Of a stretch of DNA of 64,000 nt, positions 22,095 through 34,479 are shown piece by piece (position 1 is the first letter of the stretch; each line of letters begins with the position of its first letter). The stretch comes from Lunularia cruciata (lineage: Eukaryota; Streptophyta; Marchantiopsida; Lunulariales; Lunulariaceae): contig OX419757.1 of NCBI GenBank assembly GCA_948567375.1, forward strand, positions 26,536,001-26,600,000, written 5' to 3'. Below the pieces are notes generated by a model. It searched no databases. It saw nothing but the letters and a program-made list of their open reading frames with translations, and was not told where the DNA came from. Both the position numbers and the translations under genes were made by a program.

Positions 22095-22822
22095 ATGTCA
22101 AGCAATTTTCCTCCACCGTTCAGAAGTCGTCTTGTAGGTGATCGTGGGAAGGGAAATAGAGTTGAAGACGCGCTAGTATGTAGAGGAGAAGTCAAGAGAG
22201 TGAAACCGAGAGACATTGAGAAAGCAAGAGAGATGGGAGGAGGAAAGAACTCTGAATTTGCAGTGAGGAATCATGCGATTTGGAGGCTAGACATGATCGC
22301 AAGAATCAAAGTTTTGAGCCAACTTTAAAGTTCTTGGCATGGAACTAGAATGTCAATTTTCCAGGTTTCATGACGGAGATAATCGAGAGCAAGTGTCTCG
22401 ATGGCCCCAAAGAAGAGGGGAAGAGAGGAAATCCGGCTCGCTGGACAGAGTCAGATTGGAGATTAGTGCTCGGGAGAGAAGCAAGTGCGGAGCGAGGTGC
22501 CACATTCTTGGGTAAGGGAGAAGTAGTAGAAGAGACTCAAGAAGTGAGAGATGTTTTCTATTTGAAGAGAATGAAGAATGGGTATAAGGTTGAGAGTTAC
22601 AAGGATCCAGTGAAGAGAGGGATTGTGAGTGCTCTCATGGTGATCCTAAAGCCGGAGAGAACAACTTATGTGATGAAACACCAAGCGGTGTTCTTCCATA
22701 AGTTGTTTGCAGGAGAACCTATCAATTGGGCGAGGTGCTTCCATGGGAGGATGAGACAGATGGTGTGGAATTTGTGGGATAAGTCGCCTCTACACTACAT
22801 TGTGCCATTTGCAGCACAATTC
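22095..22822 (+). pseudogene. TGTG/CACA element protein, N-terminal half in copy H
   Basis: The start MSSNFPPPFRSRL at 22095 is the most complete N-terminus among the copies. A frameshift near 22325 separates it from the segment 22370-22822, which holds KRGNPARWTESDW, NGYKVESYKDP, KPERTTYVM and PINWARCF. The frame is then cut by the gypsy-2 LTR. The four-copy conservation of these words supports a real domain of about 300 residues of unknown function. Confidence 0.65.
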
Positions 22823-23523
22823 TGTAATACTTTGAGGACAAGAGAAAAGAGAAAACATAGATTGCACACTCAAACATTTGATGCCCCAAGGGAGCACCTT
22901 CTCTTTATTATATAGACAAAGAGGATCTCCTCCAAGGAAGCTCCACCCTTGGATTACTTACTTGGATGGGTGACATGTCTGGTCTAGGTCCTATCTGGTT
23001 GGTCAAACAAGCTTTGACCGGAGGGAATCTTTTAGGGAATCTTCTTGTAGGAATCTCAGAATCACATAAGGTACCATTGGAAAGCTCTCAATGAGACAAA
23101 GCTAGCCCTCCCTTTGTGGGGGATGGGGGAGGGGGTTGGGGAGGAAGGGGGGGAAACTGCACATTTTTGAGGCCTAATTCATCCGTTTAGGTCTCTGAAA
23201 TTGCCTTCAAAGATTTCAGGCATATTTCGGTTCCTACTCTATTAGTAGAATTCCCCTTTCGGTGATACCTCTTTCTGATCTGTTTAGTCCATCATGTGTA
23301 AAATTCTTCCAGATGTTACCAAACCAATTCTCACCTTTAAATCATATGTCTAGCTATTGGTTCTAAGGTTCTCAAGTCTATTTTGGTTTCTGCCTTATTG
23401 GTAGAAGTACTCTTTTGGTGATACTTCTATCTTATCTATTTTTACCATCATGTATAACATCATTCTAGATGTTACCAAACCAAATTTCACATCTAGATCA
23501 TATGGCTAGCTCTTGGTATTACA
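22823..23523 (-). repeat. gypsy-2 3' LTR
   Basis: This is a 701-bp LTR. A G-rich run near 23100-23155 is specific to this copy. The purine tract AAAAGGAGGAAGG on the minus strand (23526-23538) abuts its inner edge and is the likely plus-strand primer. Confidence 0.9.
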
Positions 23524-23536
23524 GACCTTCCTCCTT

Positions 23537-23968
23537 TTAAGACGCAACGTCCTCGTTGTGCAATTGTTGCTCAAATGCTTGCACCAACACAAGTGCATGT
23601 GCCAAATTCGCAGCGGGTTCCCAGGTGGCTTCATAGAGGGAGTAACCTTTCCATTGTACTAGATAGTCCACTTGCAGATGGCAAGTACCACGCATGTGTT
23701 TTTGGAGAATCCGCTCCACTTCATATTCCTCTATGCCATCAATGAGTGTCGGACAAGGTCGAATGTTTTGTGTGGAATGACCTTGGCCTGATCGGGGAGC
23801 ATATCTGCGTAGTAGGGCGACATGGAACACTGGATGGATCTTCATGTGTGGTGGTAGCTCAAGGTGATAGGCCACCGCACCGATGCGACAAAGAATCGAG
23901 AAAGGCCTAATAAAACGAGGTTTGAGCTTACGAGGTCCAACTAATGTGAGGTTGTTGTCAATAGCCAC
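23537..23968 (-). pseudogene. gypsy-2 chromodomain segment
   Basis: The 143-codon open segment starts at the integrase C-terminus (LVGPRKLKPRFIRPF, MKIHPVFHVALLRRY). Its last third is a chromodomain: YEVERILQKH, VDYLVQWKGYSLYEATWEP. As in gypsy-1 the aromatic cage positions are kept. The domain would target integration to marked chromatin in the intact family. Confidence 0.9.
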
Positions 23969-24252
23969 ACTTGATCCCCAACATGGAACTCTATGTGCCT
24001 ACAGTGTGCATCAGCATACTGCTTCTGTCGATTTTGCACAATTTGTAATCTGTGCTTGGCGCTCTTCATACCTTATTGGATTCTAGAAACAAATGTGTTG
24101 ATTGCATCGACCTTGGTAGCCATTAGACGGATCTTCATCAAGCTAGAAGGTGTGAAGGGATGCTCACCATATATGAGGAAGAATGGAGTGATCTGGGTGG
24201 ATGCATTCACTGAATTGTTGTAAGCGAACTCCACCAACGGGAGTAGGGTGTC

Positions 24253-25045
24253 CTACCTCTCTTGCTCTTTTAAGGTGAAGCCGCATAGCATGTCTTCAAT
24301 CGTGCGATTAGCCCGCTCTATTTGGCCATTTGTTTGTGGGTGGTAAGCTGTGGATATGGCCAACTTGGTTTTGAAGAAACCAAAGAGTGTTTGCCAAAAC
24401 AAACTGGTGAATTGGGTGCCTCTATTGGTGATGAGTACTCTAGACAAGCCATGGTGAGCAAAGACTGGATCTAAGTATAATTGAGCTAGTTGTGGAGTGG
24501 TCACCTCCTTGGTGGTAGGGCATACATGAATTATTTTGCTGAGTTGGTCCACAAAGACCACAATGGAGTCAAACCCTAAGGTGGTCTTGGGTAATTCATA
24601 GACGAGATCCATACTCACTTGTTCCCAACGTTGGGTAGGAGTGGGGAGAGGTTGAAGGAGCACTGCAAGAGCTTGATTAGAAGTTTTGTTCTATTGACAA
24701 AGTAGGCAGCTATGCACATAGTCCATCACGTCGTTGCTCATCTTGGGCCAATAATAATGGCGCTTGACTGCCTCCAAGGTCTTGTCCACTCCAACATGAG
24801 CTGCAATGGCCAAATCATGACATTCCGCTAGAATGGTGGTGCGTAATTCTAGGACATTTGGGATCCATAATCTGCCATCCCAAAAGGTGAGTCCTTGGGT
24901 GCTGGTGATTCCTTTGGATGATTGTGCTTCTACAATCTATGGTCAGTTTTTGTAGTAGCCAGAATCTCTTGCCAGAATTTAGGGTTAATCTTAACCTCTG
25001 CCACCAAGTTGTTGGCCATTGGCATGCGGGTGAATCCATCTGCAA
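24253..25045 (-). pseudogene. gypsy-2 integrase core (catalytic change)
   Basis: The core segment 24663-24253 has the first Asp in VSMDLVYELPK and VVFVDQLSKIIH. The second catalytic Asp position reads LITNRGTQFTS, that is Asn in place of Asp. The third is in AYHPQTNGQIERANRTIEDML. The zinc-binding part lies in broken frames at 24700-25045. Asp to Asn at a D,D-35-E position should abolish strand transfer, so this copy is dead even apart from its stops. Confidence 0.85.
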
Positions 25046-25241
25046 GTTGCTTCTTACCTTCCACGTAGGTAACTATCATGTTGAAGTGTTGTTGCCACTT
25101 TGCCCACCAAATTTGGCGGTGAGATAGATCCTTCTGCGTCTCGAGGTAGACTAGAGGTTTGTGGTCTGTCTCTACTACAAATGCCTTCTCGCCCAGGTAA
25201 TGCTTCCAATGCTTGGTTGCTAGAATGATGGCTAGCTCTTC

Positions 25242-26863
25242 TCATTCTATGGTGTGGTAGTTGCGCTCTGCCGGTAACAACTTTTGAGAGAAATATGCAA
25301 TTAGATGCCATCCGTCATGCCACTCTTGTTGTAGGACTGCTCCTATTGCTACGCCTGATGCATCTGTAGCCAACTTGATTGGACGTTTTGGGTCAAACCA
25401 CTTCAAGATTGGTGCATGTAGCAAGGCGGCCTTTAATTCTTGAAAGGCCAACTCTTGTGCAATTCCCCATGTCCACTTCTTCCCCTTGCCAAGTAGTGCC
25501 GTTAAAGGCTGTGCAACCTTGGAGAAGTCCTTGACAAATCTACGATAGAATCCCGTCAACCCCAAGAAGCTCTTAAGTTGAGTCTGATCTTCTGGAGCAC
25601 TCCATTTTTAAATGACCTCTATTTTATTTGTCAATACTTGAATGCCCTCTGCACTTACTCTATGCCCCAAGTAGTCTACTTCAGACTTGCCAAACTCACA
25701 CTTTGAGATTTTGGCGTACAACTCATTCTGTCTTAGAATCTGGAGGACCTCTCGGAGATGTTGTTTGTGTTCTGTCATTGTGCTACTATATACTAAGATA
25801 TCATCCAAGAAGACAATAATAGACTTATCCAAGTTTGGAAAAATATGTCATTCATTAGACTCATGAAAGTGGCAGGTGCATTGGTGAGGCCAAAAGGCAT
25901 CACAAGATACTCAAAGTGGCCATACCTAGTTCGAAAGGCAGTTTTGTACACATCCTCCTTTGCAATTTGGATTTGATTGTAACCGCTCCGCAAGTTCAGT
26001 TTGGTGAAGTATCTCGCTCCGTGGAGTTGATCAAACATGTCATCCATGCAAGGTAAGGGGTATTTGTTCTTCACTATTTGCTGATTGAGACCTCGATAGT
26101 CAATGCACATGCGCATTGTACCATCCTTCTTCTTTACAAACAAGACAGGGGCCCCATATGGTGATACGCTAGGTTGGATGAACCCTTTTTGCAGCATCTC
26201 CTCAATTTGAGTCTTACAGTCCTCCAACTCATGAGGTGATAGGCAATATGGGGCCTTACAAGGAGATGTCTTCCCCGAGAGTGTCTCTATTTTGTGATCT
26301 ACTCGCCTTTTTGGTGGTAATCCTAAGGGTAGATCATCGGGAAAGACATCTTGAAACTCATCCACCACATCCTTCAATTTCTCAGGAATTTGTCCATCAA
26401 GTTGTGCACTTTGGACTTCTCTTATTAGACCCATAAAACATCTACCGGTCTTACTGACAATTGCCGTCCCTACGACATATAGAGGCAGTTTCTGCATGTG
26501 TGATTTTTCTTTAACCCCAATGATTGACCATTGGTGGGTTCTCACTACTTTCTTCCTCCAATCCACCATAGGGTTATATTGCTCCATCCATGGCATGCCT
26601 AAAATTGCATCATAACAAGCTAATTGTATCACTCGCCACTCAATTGCTTCTTGATATTTTCCTACAAAGAGGGTTACCCGTCTAGGTAATGATTCAATCC
26701 TCTCTGTTTGCCCATTTGGTAACTCTACTTCTTCACTTCCATCTCTCTCTAGATCCATTCCCAATCTTATTGCAACAGAGTGAGACAAGAAATTTTCTGT
26801 TGCTCCCGGATCTATTAATACTCTCACTTGATTACCTTCTAGGATTCCATTCACGACAATCAA
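25242..26863 (-). pseudogene. gypsy-2 protease, reverse transcriptase, RNase H (broken)
   Basis: From 26863 the protease active site reads [15 protein letters not shown], with Pro in the usual Ser/Thr place of the DSG/DTG triad. The reverse transcriptase has [31 protein letters not shown] and [14 protein letters not shown] frameshift at about 25830 precedes [11 protein letters not shown] and the connection (25832-25608). RNase H begins in 25565-25242 with KLATDASGVAIGAVLQQEW. The order and length agree with Ty3/gypsy pol. Confidence 0.92.
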
Positions 26864-27061
26864 TTGTGAGGTTGCCTTTCAAGATCTTTGCGCATTATTC
26901 TTCTTCCTCCTTCCCTTGCTTCTTTGCTTCCTTATTGAGCCAATAAGGTCGCAAGGTACATTTACTAGCGATCTTTGTTTTCCAAAGTGATTTCCACCTC
27001 CTCCTCTTCAATGTGCCTCTCCATGTTGTTCAAAGATTGCCTGTACGAAGGCCAAGGGCCT

Positions 27062-27981
27062 CTAGGGAAACAAGTGCGATAGTTGGTAGATATGTACCCA
27101 ATACGGCCACAATTGTAACAACGGCGTTGTTCTCCTCGAGTCTCTTCTCCTCATGAGATTCCATCTCTTTGTTCTTCTACCCGTCCCCGCTCCCCTTGAA
27201 GCGGTCGTGCTCCTTGATCTTGGAATCGAAGGTTGCCCAATTCCATTGATACTGGTCCACCCATGTGTGGCATTTCTGCCCAATAATGTTGAGGTGGAAC
27301 TACTCCTTCACCTCCACCTAATGCTCCTGCTATTCTCTGCGCACAAGCAATGGCTTCAAATACCGTGCGAGGATTTTGCACCATGACTTCTTGGCAAATC
27401 CACTCTTTCAACCCTCATTTGAAATTGTCGAGAGCCTCTGCTGGACTCATGCCGGTAATTGCAACTTTTAGATCCAGAAATGCCTCCACATACTCTTGTA
27501 TGTTATTCTTTTGTCTCAATCCCCATAGTCGGGTTCGAGCCATCTGCATAGAATCCACCGATTGGAAATTCTTCAACAGTCCTTCTTGCATTACTGTCCA
27601 TGTGACCTCCCTTCTCTCTGCCAGCATGGATCATTCCCAAGCATCATACCATGTGAGGGCTTTATTGGTCAAGTACCCACATGCAAACACGCCTACAGCA
27701 TGCTCTGTGATATTTGTTGAGAACAATCGGAAATATCGATTCATTCTCAATATCCAATTTTCCACTACTGCCATCGTACGCTGCTCCTTGTAAGGCTTGA
27801 TGTTGCAGGTCTTCTTCATCCAGAGTAGCAATGTGGCTTCATTGTTGATAGGGTTTCTAGGCACGGGTGCCTCTCCAAGTACTTCAATCGTAGGTACTGG
27901 GTTTTGAGACGGCTCTTCTTCTTGCATGGCTTGATCGTTCCTGAGGATCTGCACTTGACTTTGTAATGTCTCCATGGTCAT
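27062..27981 (-). pseudogene. gypsy-2 gag (broken)
   Basis: Segments 27981-27631, 27627-27415 and 27411-27151 together give the gag capsid region: LRMNRYFRLFS, ALTWYDAWE, REVTWTVMQEGLLKNF and RTRLWGLRQKNNIQEYVEAFLDL. A zinc-knuckle relic near 27100-27150 reads CYNCGRIGYISTNY, where the His and last Cys have both become Tyr. RNA binding by this copy would be lost. Confidence 0.85.
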
Positions 27982-28615
27982 CTTAATCTCTCAAAATTCA
28001 TTCAACATCCCTTGCATTCCTTGCACCAGCTCTTGCAATTGCGGATCCATGGTTCCTGCAACACTCAATTGCTAATGTCTACTTCAATACAGAGTCAATA
28101 TAATCACTCTAGAAGGTGCACAAACTATTGGAACTACCATTGGGACCTCAGAAGCTATCATTGATAATACTCCTCACCACAAAATCTCTAAACATCACTT
28201 TCGGTCTCACTACATAACGGATTTCTACTTGAGTGTTGAAAGGGAGAGGATTTGGGACATTCATATTATCATAATAGAATGTAGATTGTCAAATCCCACT
28301 CTCTGTCATATATCACCACAGGTAGAATCACCGAGTTTGGTGAGTTCATCACTTTGCCCATGAATTCTGCACCAAAGTGATAAACTAGCGATACCTTCAT
28401 CTACTCACGTTGGATGTACATAACCTTGATGTGGATGGGTTTGAGAATGGAAAGCTAGGTGCGGGAAATTGTCCTCCCGGTGCATCCATCCCATCCGCTC
28501 TCTAAAGTCCTTCCTAAGTCTAGCGATTACTCTATGTTCTCCACCTCAAATTACTCAGTTTCAGTAGTTTGTGCTATTCCAAGAGGGGAGATCCACTCTC
28601 TTGGACTAGAACACT

Positions 28616-28627
28616 TGCTCTGATACA
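28616..28627 (-). other. gypsy-2 primer-binding site
   Basis: The minus strand reads TGTATCAGAGCA two bases inside the 5' LTR, one mismatch from the initiator tRNA-Met complement. Confidence 0.75.
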
Positions 28628-28629
28628 TT

Positions 28630-29306
28630 TATAATACTCCAAGGATAAGAAAAGAGAGAAAACACAGATTGCAAACTCAAACATTTGATGCCCCAAGGGA
28701 GCACCTTCTCTTTATTATATAGACAAAGAAGATCTCCTCCAAGGAAGCTCCACCATATGATTAGGGACACAGATAGGTGACATTCAGCAAGCTCCACCCT
28801 TGGATTACTTACTTGGATGGGTGACATGTCTGGTCTAGGTCATATCTGGTTGGTCAAACAAGCTTTGACCGGAGGGAATCTTTTAGAGAATCTTCTTGTA
28901 GGAATCTCAGAATCACATGAGTAAGGTAATGTTGGAAAGCTCTCAACACCTAAGGCCTAATTCATCCGTTTAGGCCTCTGAAATTGCCTTCAAAGATTTT
29001 AGGTATATTTTGGTTCCTACTCTATTTGTAGAAGTCCCCTTTTGGTGATACCTCTTTCTGATCTGTTTAGTCCATCATGTGTAACATCCTTCTAGATGTT
29101 ACCAAACCAATTCTCACCTTTAAATCATATGTCTAGCTATTGGTTTTAAGGTTCTCAAGTCTATTTCAATTTTTGCCCTATTAGTAGAAGTACTCTTTTG
29201 GTGATACTTCTATCTTATCTATTTTGACCATCATGTATAACATCATTCTAGATGTTACCAAACCAAATTTCACATCTAGATCATATGGCTAGCTCTTGGT
29301 ATTACA
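28630..29306 (-). repeat. gypsy-2 5' LTR
   Basis: This is a 677-bp LTR whose first bases read TATAATAC instead of TGTAATAC. It carries a short extra segment near 28745-28795 relative to the other LTR. Confidence 0.9.
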
Positions 29307-31148
29307 ATTTATACCTCGGGTTGAATTTGCTCAATTTGGCGGAGCAAAATCAAATGGTGTCTCACTTCCATCCCGACTTGAGAAGAGAAGTAGACATGGA
29401 AGAACAGTAGTACATTCTTCAAATCTGGAGCACGGATGAGTACTACAAGAAGATGGGTAAGAGCGTGGAGATAGAAGCGAGTACTCCAAAGTCAAAGAAG
29501 CGGAGTCGGCAAGGAGAAGCCGAAGACAAGACAAGACCTTGGAAGACCAGGAGAGGAAACCCAAGGAAAGGCATGGTGGTGATCGCGTCAGAAGAAGAAG
29601 ACTCGGAGGGCAAAGCCGAGTGCAAGTCCAAAGACTCGGAATGTGAGGAAGAACCGGAGCTTACGCTACAGAGTGGAGATAAGAGTAGCTATAGTGATGA
29701 AGGTGGAGAGATGACGTCAGTACCAGCTGTTGTTGCGGAAGAAGAAGAAGAAGTTTGGGTGGAGCTCAAGCCAGAAGATAATACAAAGTTGGAGGATGAG
29801 ATACTTGAGCCCGAGGAGAAGAAGTTTGCAATCCAAAGGGGAGTTTGTTCAAGGCGCAAGGCAAAGTGTGAAGGGGTTAAGGCGAAGGAAGAAGCGAACG
29901 CTAGCTCGGGAAGTGAGGCATCAATTCCAAAACAAAGACTACAAAGAAGGAGGCATGTATTGGGTGAAGAAGAAGAAAGGAAGGAGATTACTACGCAAGA
30001 GGAAGTAGTTGCAAGCAATGGAGTGGAGTACCTGTGGGAGATCGTGTGTCCATTGTTGGTGGAATTGGAGCACAAGAAGAAGGAGATGCAATCGACATGT
30101 CCAAAGGTGAAGACTATTTTGCAGGTGTTAGTGAGATTAGAAGAAGAGAAATCAGAGTTGAAGAAGAGTATAACCCAAGGTGAGGAGGAAAGGGAAGTAC
30201 TGCAAGGGGAGGCAATAGTGCAGAGTCAAGTGATTGAAGACTTGAAGAGAGAGGTGATGTATTGAGAGGAACTTGTGAAGAAGAGTGACATAGCAAGGGA
30301 AAAACAAGTAGCAGAGTATGAGATCTTGAAGCAACAGTTTGTTGATTCAAGATTAGAAATTATCTATGCTATGGTGAGGGTAGCAATGAAGGAACAAGAG
30401 CTTGATAGAGTGATGGAGAGTGTAGAAGAGAAGAAGCAATTGTGGGTGGGAGTTGGCAATAAGATATCAAGAAGAAGAGAGATTACGAGAGTTATTTCGT
30501 AATCAGGAGGAGAAGATTGAGCAGAAGGAGAAGGAGAAAGAAACGGTGAAAGCCAAGTTCAAGTCTGAATTGGCGATGTATAGAGAAGATTGGCTTGCAG
30601 ATCAGGAACAAGAAAGGAAGATGAGATTGGAGCCATTGAAGGAGATTGTCCTCAAAATGAACGCAATGTTAAGTACAGAGGCCAGCATTTGGATTGAAGA
30701 GACGAGGCTACACGAGTTGAAGTTGTTGGTGCAGGAGACAAGGAGAAGACAAGCAAAGGACACTAATTTGAATGCACTGTTAATTAGTCTCAAGACTCGT
30801 GTAGATAGGAAAATATTAGAAGTAGAAGATAATATCACGATTAGATTAGACTTAGTGAAATTAGAGATAGATAGAATGTGGAAAGACATTAGAGCCAAAC
30901 CCGAGGTCGATGAAGTAGGAGTGCAGATGTCTTTGGAGTTACCAGTGGAGACAATAGAGAAGAGTGGGTCAAGAGATAAGGAGTTAGATAGATTACCCAC
31001 TAGTGAAATGTCAGATCAGGAAACAGAATTGTTGGATCTAGTAGCAGAAGTAGGAGATATGAAACCCGAGGACAGAGTAGTAGGAAGTAAAGTTACTTCG
31101 GGTTCGGGTTTGAAAGCCAAGGAAGAAGTAGACATCGGATCGGATTAG
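29307..31148 (+). pseudogene. TGTG/CACA element protein, C-terminal half in copy H
   Basis: After the gypsy-2 insertion the frame continues: LNLLNLAEQ-like wording, VSHFHPDLRREVDMEEQ, then from 29453 a basic/acidic linker and a long coiled coil. A 270-codon segment (29453-30265) and a 231-codon one (30453-31148) are open, separated by stops and a shift around 30265-30450. The tail ends EEVDIGSD and a stop at 31148. Charged heptad-like Lys/Glu runs dominate residues after the linker. Confidence 0.65.
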
Positions 31149-31951
31149 TAACTGATTTGAGATTTGTATAGGCAGATATGAAGAGGTGCATTGTCATTTC
31201 AGATCTGCAGGTTTGTAGAGTCATTAGGAAGAGGTGCATTAGGAAGATAACTATCGATTGCTTCACTATTTAAGAGTGGCATTCGCAGTATCATGTTGTT
31301 CAGTGCTCATTATTTTTGAGAATAGATAAAGCAAAGTGCTATGAAGCAGTGCTTGTCGCTTAAGCTTGATTCCGAGTATCAACTTTGCAATTGTGTTTGT
31401 GAGTGTGTGGAGAAATTCAAAGTGCAAGTCAGAGTGCTTGTTGGATGTTGGATTCCATAGCCTTGATCTTCATTCCGTGTGTTTGATTCTGAGTGAAGTG
31501 CAATCGGAGCAATGCCTTGATAGATCTGAGAGGAATTGTAGTGTTGGTAGTATTCTGCATTTGTGAGTGCAGTGCAAGGTTGATGTGAAGCAATTTCAAT
31601 CAAGGAAGTTGTGCCTTCAGTGGAGAGGTGGAACACAATTCTGAGGGAAAGTCGTTTTGCAGTGAAGTGCCAGTTTTGGGAGAGCCTGAAACATCACAAT
31701 CAAGATTGTTTGGAAAGATTTGATAGAGTTGTGATTAAGGAGTGTGAAATTTGTGACAAGACTGAGAGTCAGTGCTTGTTACTCTCTTCTGGGTATGGTT
31801 TCTACCTGAGAGACTAAAGAAGAACTCAAAAAGAACTGAAATTGTTATTGTTTGACTTTGTATTTGGAAATTTCTGACTCGTATCTCTACGGGAAGAAAC
31901 TTTACTTACCCGATTACCGCAAAAGTGATATTTGCTGGGTTGTCACAATGA

Positions 31952-32400
31952 CTATGATCAATCAGAGCCTTGTTACACAAAAACTGAAACTCCTTTAGAA
32001 CTTTGTACCCTGATCAGTCAAAAACTTAATTGGTGCACCAAAATGACTAAGAACAAGTAAGGATTCCAAGAACGAGTAAGGACTTGTCAAAAAGTGCCAT
32101 CAACTCAATCCATGTGGAAAAGTGCTCCACCATCACCAAAAACATATCAATGATGTCTCATAGTCAACAATAAAGGTCCAACAAAGTCCAAATTCCAATG
32201 GTGACCCAATCCCATTACCCATATGGGAGCATTAAATGATGCTCTAATTTGGTCACAAATCACACATCTGGCAACAAATTGTTGTACATTGGTCTGCATA
32301 TCACACCACCAATGATGACTTTGGAATAAACTATATGTGTGCATTACTCCAAAATGTTCTAGCTCCTCATGAGCATGATAGACCAACTATGGTCTTTGGG
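31952..32400 (-). pseudogene. gypsy-3 integrase relic
   Basis: The zinc-binding part is clear: HEELEHFGVMHTYSLFQ with WWCDMQTNV and CVICDQIRA give the H-H-C-C ligands. The start of the core reads LDFVGPL, with the first catalytic Asp. Beyond that the frame decays and is cut off by the end of copy H. Confidence 0.8.
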
Positions 32401-32639
32401 ATAGAAGTGGTACTACTTGCACTTCTACCATCCTGTCATACACAAAGAAGGTTTCTTCCCTCCAATCTGAACCGCTTAGCTCACTAAAGCATATGGTTTT
32501 TCTCCTTGGCTCTAGTTGTGCTACCCACAACTCCAATGCAAAGATAGTCCATCACTAAGATATCATCAAAATGTCTTGCTGAATTGTTCCACTATCTCCC
32601 CCCTTTGGATCTATGACCTCAATAGTTCCTCCAATATAT

Positions 32640-33178
32640 GTTGTGAGAGATAGCACTAAAGCCTCATTGAATATACATAGAAAGGTAGATGCATGCCAAC
32701 TTGGCACCATCTCCTCATCCATCTTACTATGTCAACATGCTTTGATCTCATCCTGCTAGCTAAGACAGGATTGAGTGCAAGCTTCCTTGAAAGCTTGTTG
32801 GACTCCATCAACCACTTCAATGGTTGATGATCAGCAATGAGAATGAAGGAGCTACCAAATAGGTAACATCAAAAATGTGTTATTGCCCATACTATTGCCA
32901 AGCACTCTCCCTCATATGAACTATAATTTTCCTCCACTGAATTTTTGGAGCAACTAGCATAGGCCACCACAAACTCCTTCTCCTCATCATCATGTTGGGT
33001 GAGCACTGCTCCAAGCCCCAACTCCAAGCCTCAACATACTCCAATCAATGTGAACCCATCCTCTAATTAGTCTCCTAGGAATAAAGGTAGATGCCAACCT
33101 CTCCTTGAGTTCTATAAAAGCTCTCTCTTGCTCATCTCTCCAACACCACTCATGTGTAAGCTTGGTCAGCTTTGTCAA
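32640..33178 (-). pseudogene. gypsy-3 RNase H and connection relic
   Basis: The open piece 33178-32990 begins LTKLTHEWCWRDEQERAF, the connection just after the reverse transcriptase, and continues to IPRRLIRGWVHIDWS in the RNase H start. The remainder is broken by stops. Confidence 0.65.
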
Positions 33179-33219
33179 GGCCTTGGCAATAGCACTAAAT
33201 CCTCTAACATAGCAGCAAT

Positions 33220-33960
33220 AGAAATTTGATAACCCAGGGAATGCTCACATTCTACTCACATCCATAGGTCAAGGAATACGTGCAATAACCTCCACCTTGG
33301 TCTGTTGAAAAACAAGTCTTCCAAGGTAGATAATATGACCCAAATACTCAAATACCTACTTGTGGAAGAATCTACACTTCCCAAGATATAATTTGAGTCC
33401 ATGAGATCTCAATCTCTCAAACACCTCCAACAAATGCCTCTCATGCTCTTCAATAGTAGTGTTATAGACCAAGATGTCATCAATATAGCACTAAGAAAAA
33501 TCCAATTTTCTAGGATCTTGTCCATGATCCTCTAGAACTCAATAAGAGCATTCTTTAACCCAGATAGTAAGAACCTCCACTAATATGATACATCCATACC
33601 ATAAGGATCAATAGCCCAAAATATTGCCTTGGACTTATCCTCCTCCCTAATTGGCAACTTATGATATCCTACTCAAAGATAAAGAGTATTGAAGATCTTT
33701 GCATGCTCAATCTCATCAAAGATCTCCTTCGTTGTAGGCATGGTATACCAATCAACCCTAATCTGTTGATTGATAGAATAGTAATCTCCACACATCTACC
33801 TATTTGTGTAGTTGCCATGCATATCCTTGTTGGTTGGCATCACTATAACTGACACATACTCTTTATGTGAAATCTCCACCAAACAAGTCTCAAAAATATC
33901 TCTACTCCGGATCTGAATCAATGCTCTCTCCATGTTAATATATTTATAGGGATGTCAAGA
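33220..33960 (-). pseudogene. gypsy-3 reverse transcriptase relic
   Basis: Readable pieces in several frames include MCGDYYSINQQIRVDWYTMP, the finger and palm region, and the catalytic box YIDDILVYNT at about 33460-33487 on the minus strand. The sequence after it, EEHERHLLEVFERLRSHGL, is typical gypsy thumb. Many stops and frameshifts are present. Confidence 0.8.
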
Positions 33961-34479
33961 AACTGATGTATCACTAGTAAGCTTAATCCAAATACCACGT
34001 CCTTTTAGAGCACCCAAATACTTCATACTAAAGGCAAAACAACTTGTGTAGCTCTCCTCAAGAACCTCCAAACTCTCCATCTTTCCCTTCTTATAAGCTT
34101 GGGTCCAAGATCCGGTTGCCAAGTATCCTCTATAATTGATGTAGGAGTGGAGGACATATTGACTGGCTACTACACTAGGCCCTTGGGAGCAATAGTATCA
34201 TGCTTCCAACCACTAGAGTTCCCAACCTTAGTGTGGAAAATTCCCTCCAATCTAGCTGCAAGCTCTATATGTTTTCTAGCTACATCCCAATTAGACCAAG
34301 TGTGTAACCCAAGTAGACCATGCTCACTTGGATGGACCACAAGTAGACCTCTCACACTAGTAGCCATTGGTTGTGTAGAATACCCTACCCACTCGGTCCA
34401 TCATCCCCAACATGTGCTTTGATTGTCTTGATAGGCATAGAGCTCACAAGTGTCCAAGTGGTGATGCCTATCAAGCACA

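Larger units (their letters stand above)
22823..29306 (-). mobile_element. gypsy-2: Ty3/gypsy chromovirus, full length
   Basis: The element is 6484 bp, with LTRs 22823-23523 and 28630-29306 (TGTAATAC to GGTATTACA) and an iMet-type primer site. Flanks AATTC and ATTTA align to the uninterrupted sequence ATTTC of sister copy D, so they are a mutated 5-bp duplication. Order on the minus strand is gag, protease, reverse transcriptase, RNase H, integrase, chromodomain. The LTRs are more diverged than those of gypsy-1 and differ by indels, so this copy is older. A solo LTR of this family lies at 54167-54761. Confidence 0.93.
21812..31947 (+). mobile_element. TGTG/CACA coding element, copy H, 5'-truncated, split by gypsy-2
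   Basis: Homology to copy D begins near 21812, about 115 bp into the element, so the TGTGG start is missing. The 3' end TTGTCACA is at 31947. The coding region is interrupted by gypsy-2 (22823-29306). Before the insertion the frame ends in VPFAAQF, and after it resumes in the homologous position. The right flank ATGAC cannot be checked as a target duplication because the left end is lost. Confidence 0.75.

Noticed and set aside
22095-22822. A host gene interrupted by a retrotransposon
   Set aside because: The same coding region recurs in copies A, D and G with shared element ends, so it belongs to a repeat family.
27350-27793. 147-codon plus-strand frame
   Set aside because: It lies opposite the gypsy-2 gag segments and has no recognisable motif.
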